Part shown: one piece after another, positions 56,697-64,000 of the stretch
Numbering within the stretch: the stretch's first letter is position 1
Layout of the letters: each line of letters opens with the position of its first letter
NCBI RefSeq assembly: GCF_016907015.1
Contig: NZ_JAFBBE010000016.1
Location: 31,235 to 95,234 of the forward strand
Length of the DNA stretch: 64,000 bases
Origin: Oceanisphaera litoralis
Lineage (GTDB): Bacteria > Pseudomonadota > Gammaproteobacteria > Enterobacterales > Aeromonadaceae
Reading direction: 5' to 3'
The notes under the pieces: model-generated
What the model was told of the DNA's origin: nothing
The model's database searches: none
The model's input: the letters and a program-made list of their open reading frames with translations, nothing else
Program-made: the position numbers and the translations under genes

Positions 56697-58739
56697 TCAG
56701 GCGGTAATGCCCGAGTGCCGCAGCAGGGCGTCGATTTTCGGCTCCCGACCCCGGAACTGCTTGAACAGCTCCATCGGCTCCCTGGACCCGCCCTGCTCCA
56801 GAATGGCATGCAGGAAGTCGCGCCCGGTCTTGGCCGAGAAGACCCCTTCTTCCTCGAAACGGGAGAAGGCATCGCTCGACAGCACCTCGGCCCATTTGTA
56901 ACTGTAGTAACCCGCCGCATAGCCGCCGGCAAAGATGTGGGCAAAGCTGTGCTGAAAGCGATTGAACGCCGGTGGCGGCAGTACCGAAACGGTCTTGCGC
57001 ACCTGGTTCAGGATGTGCTGCACCCGACCCGGCTGGCTGCCGTCGGTCGCCATGTGCAGACGGAAGTCGAACAGGGCGAATTCCAGCTGACGCAGCATCA
57101 TCAGCGCCGAGTGGAAGTTGCGTGCCGCCAGCATTCGCTCCAGCAAGTCTGCCGGCAGTGGTTCGCCGGTTTCGTGGTGGCCGGAAATAAAGGCCAGCGC
57201 CTCGGGCTGCCAGCACCAGTTTTCCAGGAACTGGCTGGGCAGCTCTACCGCATCCCAGGGCACGCCGTTGATGCCGGCCACCCCGGCCACGTCTACCTTG
57301 GTCAGCATGTGGTGAATACCGTGGCCAAACTCGTGGAACAGGGTCTCGACTTCGTTGTGGGTAAAGAGCGCCGGGGTATCGCCCACCGGGCCGTTGAAGT
57401 TGCAGGTCAGGTAGGCCACCGGCTTTTGCAGGCTGCCGTCTTCCCGATAGCGACGGCCGATGCAGTCGTCCATCCAGGCGCCGCCGCGCTTGTTGGCCCG
57501 GGCGTACAGGTCCAGATAGAAGCTGCCGCGCAGTTCGCCGTCTTCACCGACAATATCGAAGAAGCGCACGTCCGGATGCCACACTTCCACCCCGAAACGC
57601 TCGGTGACCTTGACGCCGAACAGGCGCTTCACGGTCTCGAACAGGCCGTGTATGACCTTGTGCTCGGGGAAGTAGGGCCGCAGCTCTTCGTCGGAAATGG
57701 TGTACTTGTGCTGCTTGAGCTTCTCGCCGTAATAGGTGACGTCCCAGGCGTTGAGCTGCTCTACGCCATGGTGTTCGCGGGCAAACTCGGCCAGCTCGGC
57801 CAGCTCGGCCTGGCCCTGGGGATAAGAGCGCTCGGCCAGCTGGTCGAGGAAGTCCAGCACCTGCTGTTCGCTCTCGGCCATCTTGGTGGTCAGCGACAGC
57901 TGGGCATAGTTTTCATAACCCAGCAGGCTGGCCAGCTCCTGCTTCAGCGCCAGGGTTTCCTCTATGGTGGCGGTGTTGTCGAACTCGCCGGCATGGGGGC
58001 CCTGATCCGAGGCCCGGGTGCAGTAGGCCCGATACAGCTCTTCACGCAGGGCGGCATCGTCGGCATACATCATCACCGGCAGATAAGAGGGAATGTCCAG
58101 GGTGAAGAGCCAGCCGTCCAGCTTGCGCGCCTCGGCCTGGGCCCTGGCCGCCGCCAGCGCCGACTCGGGCAGGCCGGCCAGCTGTTTCTGGTCGGTAATC
58201 TGCCGGGTCCAGGCCTGGGTGGCATCCAGCACCCGGTTGGAGAAGCTGGACGCCAGATCCGACAGCCGGGACTTGATGGCGCCGAAGCGTTGTTTTTGCG
58301 ACGCTTCCAGCGCGATGCCGGACAGACGAAAATCACGCAGGGTATTATTGACTTCCTTTTGCTGGGCCAGGCTCAGCTTCTTGAAGCTGTCCCGATCTGC
58401 CAGGCTCTGATAAGCCTCGAACAGACCTTCGTGCTGGCCCATCCAGGTGTGATATTCGGACAGCAGCGGCAAACAGGACTCATAGGCCTGACGCAGCTCG
58501 TCGCTGTTCAGTACGCTGTTGAGGTGGCTGACCGGTGACCAGATGCGCCCGAGGCGGTCGTTCACTTCTTCCAGCGGCGCCACCAGGTTGTCCCAGGTGA
58601 AGTCTTCGTCGCTGGCCAGCACGGTGTCGACCCGCTTCTTGCAGTCGGCAATGGCGTGCTCTACCGCCGGCTTTACCTGTTCCGGTTTGATCTGGCTGAA
58701 TGGCGGCAGGCCGTCCATGGTCAATAGCGGATTCGTCAT
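56697..58739 (-). CDS. prlC: Oligopeptidase A (M3 family)
   Basis: 680 residues, the length of E. coli PrlC. Zinc metallopeptidase: HEFGHGIHHML carries the HExxH-type motif and VPWDAVELPSQFLENWCWQP is the third-ligand region; YLTCNFNGPVGDTPALFTHN is the M3 signature upstream. Cytoplasmic; degrades signal peptides and short peptides. Start MTNPLLTMDGLPPFSQIKPE aligns with homologues. Confidence 0.98.
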   Translation of the reverse strand: MTNPLLTMDGLPPFSQIKPEQVKPAVEHAIADCKKRVDTVLASDEDFTWDNLVAPLEEVNDRLGRIWSPVSHLNSVLNSDELRQAYESCLPLLSEYHTWMGQHEGLFEAYQSLADRDSFKKLSLAQQKEVNNTLRDFRLSGIALEASQKQRFGAIKSRLSDLASSFSNRVLDATQAWTRQITDQKQLAGLPESALAAARAQAEARKLDGWLFTLDIPSYLPVMMYADDAALREELYRAYCTRASDQGPHAGEFDNTATIEETLALKQELASLLGYENYAQLSLTTKMAESEQQVLDFLDQLAERSYPQGQAELAELAEFAREHHGVEQLNAWDVTYYGEKLKQHKYTISDEELRPYFPEHKVIHGLFETVKRLFGVKVTERFGVEVWHPDVRFFDIVGEDGELRGSFYLDLYARANKRGGAWMDDCIGRRYREDGSLQKPVAYLTCNFNGPVGDTPALFTHNEVETLFHEFGHGIHHMLTKVDVAGVAGINGVPWDAVELPSQFLENWCWQPEALAFISGHHETGEPLPADLLERMLAARNFHSALMMLRQLEFALFDFRLHMATDGSQPGRVQHILNQVRKTVSVLPPPAFNRFQHSFAHIFAGGYAAGYYSYKWAEVLSSDAFSRFEEEGVFSAKTGRDFLHAILEQGGSREPMELFKQFRGREPKIDALLRHSGITA

Positions 58740-58958
58740 GTCCTGTACCTCTTAATCGTTTTGGCCGTCGACTTGCCCACCGGCAATCGAGGGAATACCC
58801 CTAACATGGTGATAGTGGCGACAATGTTCAAGCTTTTCATGCATTCAGCGCCCTAATCCCCATCGAACCGACGATTAAGTGACCGCCTCCTGCGGTAAAA
58901 CTTGGTGTACAATCGTCCGACAGCATTATTCGACCCCACTCATCCAGGGAGCAGACAT

Positions 58959-60311
58959 ATGGCACAGCATTTCGACTATATCGCCATCGGCGGCGGCAGC
59001 GGCGGCATCGCCTCCGCCAACCGCGCCGCCATGCACGGTAAAAAAGTAGCCTTGATTGAAGCCAAAGACCTGGGCGGCACCTGCGTCAACGTAGGCTGCG
59101 TACCCAAGAAAGTGATGTGGCACGGCGCCCAGATTGCCGATGCGGTCAAGCTTTATGCCGCCGATTACGGCTTCGATGTTGAACTCAAGGGTCACGACTG
59201 GGCCAGACTGGTCGAAAGCCGTCAGGCCTATATCGGCCGTATTCATCAGTCTTACGACCGGGTGCTGGGCAACAACAAGATCACCGTGATCAAGGGCTTC
59301 GGCCGCTTCAAGGACGCCCACACCCTGGAGGTGAACGGCGAGGAGGTCACCGCCGATCATATTCTGATCGCCACCGGTGGCGAGCCCATAGTGCCGCACA
59401 TTCCCGGTGCCGAGCACGGCATCGACTCCAACGGCTTCTTCGAGCTGAACGAACAGCCCAGGCGGGTGGCGGTAGTGGGTGCCGGCTACATAGCGGTAGA
59501 GCTGGCCGGGGTGCTGAACGCCCTGGGCTCGGATACCCATCTGCTGGTGCGTAAACACGCCCCGCTGCGTAACTTCGATCCGCTGCTCACCGACACCCTG
59601 GTGGAGGTGATGGCCACCGAAGGCCCGCAGCTGCACACCCATTCCGTGCCCAAGAGCGTAGAGAAAAACACCGACGGCAGCCTGACCCTGCATCTGGACA
59701 ACGGCGAGCAACTCACCGTGGACTGCCTGATCTGGGCCATCGGCCGTCGCCCGCTGACCCGGGGCCTGAACCTGGACGCCGCCGGTGTCTCGGTCGATCA
59801 GCACGGCTACATCAAGGTGGACGAATACCAGAACACCACCGCCAACGGCGTATATGCCGTGGGTGACAACATCGGTTATGTAGAGCTGACCCCGGTGGCG
59901 GTGAAGGCCGGTCGCCAGTTGTCGGAGCGGTTGTTCAACAACAAGCCCGACGCCAAAATGGACTATGACCTGATCCCCACCGTGGTATTCAGCCATCCGC
60001 CCATCGGCACCCTGGGGCTGACCGAGCCCGAAGCGCGCGAGAAGCATGGCGACGATCAGGTGAAGGTATACACCTCGTCCTTTACCGCCATGTACACCGC
60101 CGTGACCAGCCATCGCCAGCCCTGCAAGATGAAGCTGGTGTGTGTGGGCGACAACGAGAAGGTGGTGGGCATTCACGGCATCGGCTTCGGCATGGATGAG
60201 ATCCTGCAGGGCTTTGCCGTCGCGGTGAAAATGGGCGCCACCAAGGCCGACTTCGACGCCTGTGTGGCCATCCACCCGACCGGCGCCGAAGAGTTTGTTA
60301 CCATGCGGTAA
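58959..60311 (+). CDS. gor: Glutathione reductase
   Basis: NADPH-dependent reduction of glutathione disulfide in the cytoplasm. 450 residues (E. coli 450). FAD site [20 protein letters not shown], redox disulfide [24 protein letters not shown] site [20 protein letters not shown], and the C-terminal dimer interface [12 protein letters not shown] with catalytic His-Glu. The ATG at 58959 follows GGGAG; an upstream in-frame ATG at 58902 is excluded as homologues start at MAQHFDY-like sequence. Followed by a terminator. Confidence 0.98.
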   Translation: MAQHFDYIAIGGGSGGIASANRAAMHGKKVALIEAKDLGGTCVNVGCVPKKVMWHGAQIADAVKLYAADYGFDVELKGHDWARLVESRQAYIGRIHQSYDRVLGNNKITVIKGFGRFKDAHTLEVNGEEVTADHILIATGGEPIVPHIPGAEHGIDSNGFFELNEQPRRVAVVGAGYIAVELAGVLNALGSDTHLLVRKHAPLRNFDPLLTDTLVEVMATEGPQLHTHSVPKSVEKNTDGSLTLHLDNGEQLTVDCLIWAIGRRPLTRGLNLDAAGVSVDQHGYIKVDEYQNTTANGVYAVGDNIGYVELTPVAVKAGRQLSERLFNNKPDAKMDYDLIPTVVFSHPPIGTLGLTEPEAREKHGDDQVKVYTSSFTAMYTAVTSHRQPCKMKLVCVGDNEKVVGIHGIGFGMDEILQGFAVAVKMGATKADFDACVAIHPTGAEEFVTMR

Positions 60312-60330
60312 GTATTTGATTTATTGAATA

Positions 60331-60358
60331 AAATGCCGAGCGATTGCTCGGCATTTTT
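60331..60358 (+). terminator. Rho-independent terminator after gor
   Basis: Perfect 11-bp stem AAATGCCGAGC/GCTCGGCATTT with loop GATT, then a T-rich tail, 20 bases after the gor stop. Confidence 0.85.
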
Positions 60359-60412
60359 GTTTGTCTCAAACCATTAAACCGATGTGCTATTTCGCTTCAC
60401 TGCAAAGGTCGA

Positions 60413-60509
60413 ACAAAGGGCCCGCTCCGCCTACTCGCCGTAAACCCATCCGTGGGGGCTCCGCCGCGCCCTCCCTGGCGCGGAGGGTCGGCGGAGCGAA
60501 TCCCTTTGT
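60413..60509. repeat. Dispersed hairpin element, family 2, copy B
   Basis: The core 60436-60489 matches copy A at 28952-29005 with three changes in 54. The arms 60413-60431 (ACAAAGGGCCCGCTCCGCC) and 60490-60509 are inverted repeats of each other with few mismatches and differ from copy A's arms. Confidence 0.85.
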
Positions 60510-60633
60510 CCTCCTTGATGATCCGGCGCCGCCTGTTGGTCTCGTCTGCGGGCAACTCGCTATTCTAATTTTCAACCCGAGCTGCCTATAATGCTAAAGC
60601 TTCATATGAGTTTACTTTGATATGGCATCACAG

Positions 60634-60710
60634 GGGGCAGGTCTTTCTTTTTTCCCTGCCTCCCGGCTCAAGTGTTTTTCTGCAAAAGGCAAGCAGCAAG
60701 ACCTGACCCC
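60634..60710. repeat. Palindromic GGGGTCAGGTCTTG-type element, left copy
   Basis: Starts GGGGCAGGTCTTTCTTTTTT and ends AGCAAGACCTGACCCC, which are imperfect inverted repeats of each other. The right end (60695-60710) is the exact reverse complement of 61963-61978. Confidence 0.75.
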
Positions 60711-60729
60711 AAATAGGTATGCTTTATTT

Positions 60730-61809
60730 TTATTCATACAAGGAGATTGTATTCTTTAACTCTTCAGAAAAGTTAAAGATATCATCTAAAGTTTCAATCG
60801 GGTGACGAGTCTCTTTCTTGTCGGCATCCAATATGCCAAGGTACTTTTTCTTTGTATTGAAGTGAAGACGGCAAAGTGGTTTGCGATTATTATCGTCCAG
60901 CAATACACCAAAATAACTTTGTGTGTCCCGCGCCGCAATGCGTTGAGCATCTACTTTTTGACGAAGGATTGCTTTAATTATGTTAAATCCTTCAATTTCT
61001 TCTTCGGTTGTCACCACTTTTGGTGTTTCACCAGAAGCTTCCTCGACAGCTTCAACAGTAACACTTGCTGGCACTGGCATACTTTTCACATCATTGTTGC
61101 CCATGGCTGACTTTAACCGAGCATTCACGCTGTCATTAAGGTACTGTTTTAGCGCCTTGGAAGTGATCTCCATGAACTGGCTCTTAACTTTAGCCGTTTG
61201 AACCCCGTCATACACCTTTGAGGTGAAGAATCTCACAAAATCTTCGTCAGGATTTTGGAACTGCTCATAGAGCACAGCCTTAATCTGATTCAGGTACTTC
61301 AGCTCACCCGCCGCATCCACCACAGAGTCTACGTCAAATGAGCTTTTGGTCAGTTTCTTGATCTCGGGAAAGACGTGTTCATCCAGATCTTCCAAGTCCA
61401 GCGTCAAAAACGGCTTAGAATCCATCTTGTTCGGAGCATCGATGTCAGTATAAAACTGATACTGAGCACCATTGGTCAGAATGGCAATACGAGCATTGGT
61501 CACTGAGAAATAGCGGAAAAGCTGGTTAGCGTGTTTGGTGGACAAGGGTTCACCATATTTCTTACACTCAATCAGGATCTGAATTACACCATCTTTCATA
61601 AGGGCATAATCCACCTTCTCTCCCTTCTTCGTCCCGACATCAGCCGTAAATTCCGGGATCACCTCACTCGGATCGAAAATATCGTATCCCAGAACGGAGT
61701 GAAGAAATGGCATAACGAGTGCGTTTTTTGTGGCCTCCTCAGTCGATAAACTTCCTGAGACTTGTGCTACTTTCTTGGATAAGCCCTGTAACCGTTCGAT
61801 AAAATCCAC
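60730..61809 (-). CDS. Stand-alone type I restriction HsdR-N-like endonuclease-domain protein
   Basis: 359 residues, no HsdM/HsdS partner nearby. The N-terminal half carries a PD-(D/E)xK-type nuclease region as in HsdR_N/COG4748 proteins: GEKVDYALMKDGVIQILIEC with an ECKKYGEPL motif (the D...E-C-K pattern), then YFSVTNARIAILTNGAQYQF. The C-terminal half (AAGELKYLNQIKAVLYEQFQ onwards) is helical and charged. It is markedly A+T-richer than neighbours and bounded by inverted copies of a GGGGTCAGGTCTTG element, so it looks horizontally acquired. A defence function is suggested by fold only. Confidence 0.75.
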   Translation of the reverse strand: MDFIERLQGLSKKVAQVSGSLSTEEATKNALVMPFLHSVLGYDIFDPSEVIPEFTADVGTKKGEKVDYALMKDGVIQILIECKKYGEPLSTKHANQLFRYFSVTNARIAILTNGAQYQFYTDIDAPNKMDSKPFLTLDLEDLDEHVFPEIKKLTKSSFDVDSVVDAAGELKYLNQIKAVLYEQFQNPDEDFVRFFTSKVYDGVQTAKVKSQFMEITSKALKQYLNDSVNARLKSAMGNNDVKSMPVPASVTVEAVEEASGETPKVVTTEEEIEGFNIIKAILRQKVDAQRIAARDTQSYFGVLLDDNNRKPLCRLHFNTKKKYLGILDADKKETRHPIETLDDIFNFSEELKNTISLYE

Positions 61810-61962
61810 TCTCTTTCTCCCTACCCTTATTATTTATCCTAGAAATACAGCACTTACCGCTGACTAAAGCAACAATAAAAACCATTTGGAGCTGAAAATG
61901 GGCATTGTTCCCTAAAAGAATTTTTTACTATTTAACAATACTGAGGTGCGCGTGTGCTCTAA

Positions 61963-61991
61963 GGGGTCAGGTCTTGCTTTTTGCCCCTTGC
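61963..61991. repeat. Right copy of the GGGGTCAGGTCTTG inverted element
   Basis: GGGGTCAGGTCTTGCT is the exact reverse complement of 60695-60710; it continues TTTTGCCCCTTGCCC. Together the copies bracket the gene at 60730-61809. Confidence 0.8.
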
Positions 61992-62035
61992 CCTTTTTAT
62001 TCGCGCTTTCCACAGGCAACACCGCACCGATAAGA

Positions 62036-62143
62036 GAGGCAGCAGGGATTGCTGGAGCCGACCGTCAAATGCCAGGGACGGCATTTGCCGAGCGCCGCAT
62101 GGATGCGGGTTAAGCGCGTCGGCGTTAGCAACCCTGCTGCCTC
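62036..62143. repeat. Dispersed hairpin element, family 1, copy B
   Basis: Inverted arms 62036-62062 and 62118-62143 (GAGGCAGCAGGG... on both strands, about 23 of 27 paired) enclose a core matching 28146-28210. Copy A's arms are unrelated to these. Confidence 0.85.
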
Positions 62144-62229
62144 TATACATACGCCCGGCCGCCAGCGCTGCCCATGACCTATACTTCAATCGTCAACCGA
62201 TGTTCCGTATCTGTCGAGGAGGACTTGTC

Positions 62230-62661
62230 ATGCCGGCCCAACGATTGCAGCAATACCTGGATCAACAGGGGGTCAAATATCGGGTCATTACCCACTCGCC
62301 GGCGTTTACCGCGCAGGATGTGGCCGAAGTCGCCCATGTACCGGGCAGGGTGATGGCCAAGGTGGTCATCATGAATCTGGATGATCGGATGGCCATGATA
62401 GTGGTGCCCGCCCCCAAGACGATCCATCCCGACAGCCTGGCCCGGTCCCTGTCAGTAAAGGAAGTGACCTTTCTGCATGAAAACGACTTTCGCGAGCAGT
62501 TTCCCGACTGCCAGGTCGGCGCCCTGCCCCCCTTTGGCAACCTGTATGACATGCCGGTGTATATCGACACCGAGCTCGCACGCCAGGCAGAAATCGTCTT
62601 CAGTGCCGGCAGTTACCGTGAGCTGTTCAGCCTGTCGATGAAACCGTCATTCCGCACCTGA
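62230..62661 (+). CDS. YbaK/EbsC family aminoacyl-tRNA deacylase
   Basis: 143 residues, single YbaK-like trans-editing domain: KYRVITHSPAFTAQDVAEVA, GRVMAKVVIMNLDDRMAMIV (invariant lysine region), GALPPFGNLYDMPVYIDTEL and IVFSAGSYRELFSLSM. Such enzymes hydrolyse mischarged tRNAs such as Cys- or Ala-tRNAPro. Strong GAGGAGGA ribosome site before the ATG at 62230; the longer in-frame upstream ORF runs through hairpin-element DNA and is rejected. Confidence 0.92.
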   Translation: MPAQRLQQYLDQQGVKYRVITHSPAFTAQDVAEVAHVPGRVMAKVVIMNLDDRMAMIVVPAPKTIHPDSLARSLSVKEVTFLHENDFREQFPDCQVGALPPFGNLYDMPVYIDTELARQAEIVFSAGSYRELFSLSMKPSFRT

Positions 62662-62730
62662 TTTTCTGATTTCCGGTACTTGACACCGATCCGCCAGTTT
62701 GATCTATTACTACTTTTTGGCGGCAGCATC

Positions 62731-64000
62731 ATGGCAACTCCTTCTTATCGCATTAAAAACCTCGATCATCTGGGCTTGGTGGCAGGTATGTGCCGTGAAC
62801 TGGGGCTGGCTCAGATGGTCGATGCCATTGTGCCGAAGCAAGGAGACTATCAGCTGTCTCACGGTGAGGCCTTGGTGGCCATGATCATCAATGGTCTGGG
62901 ATTTCACAGTCGCACTCTGCACATGTTTCCCCAGTTTTTTGCCGATAAGCCGACCGAACGCCTGCTACGCCCCGGTATTCTGCCCGAACACCTCAATGAT
63001 GATGCCTTGGGGCGTTGCCTCGATGCGTTGTTCGAGGCCGATGTGTCCGCGCTTTACCAGGACATGGCCGAGCAGGTCGTTGCTCGACTGGGGCTGAACA
63101 GCACCGCCGTTCACCTCGATATCACCAGTTTCCATGTGGATGGTGCCTATGAGCGTGACGAAGACAACCCTGCTTGCATCAAATTGGTTAAAGGCTACAG
63201 CCGAGATCATCGGCCAGAGCTGAACCAGGTTATCCTGGAGCTGATCTGCGAGAATCAGGCTGGACTGCCGGTCTACATGCAGGCGCTGAGCGGCAATACC
63301 AATGACCAGAAAGCCTTTGCCGAGGTGACCCGCCAGCATGTGAAGTCCCTGAAAGCCGCCCAGCAAAGTCGTTATTTCGTCGGTGATGCCGCGCTCTATA
63401 CGGCCGATTCGCTTTCAGCCCTGCATCAGCAGGATCAGCTATTCGTTACTCGCGTGCCGATGACGCTAAAGGATGCCAAGCACGCCGTCTCTAACCTGCA
63501 AACGGAGCGACTGGAGGCATTGGGGGATGGCTACCATGGCTACTGGATCGAAGCCGATTATGCCGGTGTGCCGCAACGCTGGTTACTGGTGCGCAGTGAA
63601 CAGGCCACCAAACGCGAACAACAGACGGTCACCAGGAATCTGCTTAAAACCGGCACGCGTGAGCTCAAGCAATTCCAGAAATTATGTAAAAAACGCTTTG
63701 CCTGTCAGCAAGATGCAGAGCAGGCCTTGGCCGAGTTCAGCCGTGGACTCGGCGTGTTGCGGATAGAGCAGGGAGACACCTTGGTACAACCGATTTATAG
63801 CGGGAAAGGCCGGCCCAAAAAAGGTCAGCTCCCGGAAAGAATCGACTACCTGTTAACCGGTCAGGCGGTGACCTGCCTGGATAAAGTGGCCACGGCCAAG
63901 GAACAGGCGGGAATATTTATTCTGGCGACCAACGATCTGAGCGACCATCTGGATATGGCCGGACTGCTCGCGACCTACAAATCCCAACAATCGGTAGAGC
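62731..64000 (+). mobile_element. IS1634-family transposase (3' end cut by window edge)
   Basis: 423 codons are visible without a stop. The N-terminal DUF4277-like region (YRIKNLDHLGLVAGMCRELG, GEALVAMIINGLGFHSRTLH) and the DDE core with LNSTAVHLDITSFHVDGAYE, KLVKGYSRDHRPELNQVILE and LPVYMQALSGNTNDQKAF are typical of IS1634/ISAs-type DDE transposases. FVGDAALYTADSLSALHQQD carries a likely second acidic residue. The left terminal inverted repeat cannot be fixed because the right end is outside the window. Confidence 0.92.

Larger units (their letters stand above)
60359..60729. other. Intergenic repeat-rich region
   Basis: About 370 bases without a gene. It holds copy B of hairpin family 2 (60413-60509), an A+T-rich stretch and a palindromic element at 60634-60710. 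Confidence 0.7.
61810..62229. other. Intergenic repeat region
   Basis: 420 bases between the restriction-like gene and the YbaK-like gene. A+T-rich promoter region for the minus-strand gene, then the inverted-repeat element at 61963, the family 1 hairpin at 62036-62143, and the leader of the YbaK-like gene. No gene is supported. Confidence 0.7.

Noticed and set aside
61981..62229. N-terminal extension of the YbaK-like protein
   Set aside because: It is translated from the hairpin element; a strong ribosome site precedes the ATG at 62230.

Overview
The window reads as a chromosomal segment of a high-GC gammaproteobacterium, probably near the Aeromonadales (Oceanimonas/Zobellella/Aeromonas-like). 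The lineage is inferred from the E. coli-like backbone order (coaD, mutM, rpmG-rpmB, radC, coaBC, dut, slmA, pyrE, rph, yicC, then gmk-rpoZ-spoT), the tdh-kbl pair and a Haemophilus-type kdkA/opsX pair; no 16S rRNA or tRNA gene was found to anchor it.

Layout. 1-3179: branched-chain amino acid ABC transporter (livM cut by the left edge, livH, livJ). 3494-5204: decayed GT25 glycosyltransferase followed by an O-antigen ligase. 5334-8321: tdh-kbl threonine catabolism and a TetR regulator. 8466-21903: LPS core locus (hldD, GT4, two acyltransferases, GT25, waaF, GT9, waaA, an OafA-type acyltransferase, kdkA, opsX, waaE-like GT2, another GT9). Within it the A+T-rich block 10627-12683 and the gene at 13848 look imported between G+C-rich core genes. 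21983-30800: housekeeping block (coaD to yicC). 30899-36029: panE, a SWIM/SNF2 helicase and a DUF6482-like protein. 36365-39537: gmk-rpoZ-spoT. 39702-47688: lysophospholipase, EVE protein, lipoprotein-anmK-murQ (cell-wall recycling), a ferredoxin-fold small protein, aldo/keto reductase, YhiN flavoprotein and a methyltransferase. 47929-60311: stress protein, LysR, EamA transporter, acuI-like reductase, CobW GTPase with a likely Zur box, chemotaxis receptor, MBL hydrolase, rsmJ, prlC, gor. 60730-61809: an A+T-rich solitary restriction-like gene between inverted repeats. 62230-64000: YbaK-like deacylase and an IS1634-type transposase cut by the right edge.

The non-coding DNA is the most unusual part. 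It holds many short tandem arrays with units of 7, 13, 13-15, 15, 16, 18 and 23 bases. It also holds two families of dispersed hairpin elements, two copies each, with a conserved core between inverted arms that differ from copy to copy. A GGTGAGG heptamer recurs at three gene ends. Several strong terminators have no annotated gene in front of them and may mark small RNAs. No CRISPR array, tRNA, rRNA or prophage was seen.
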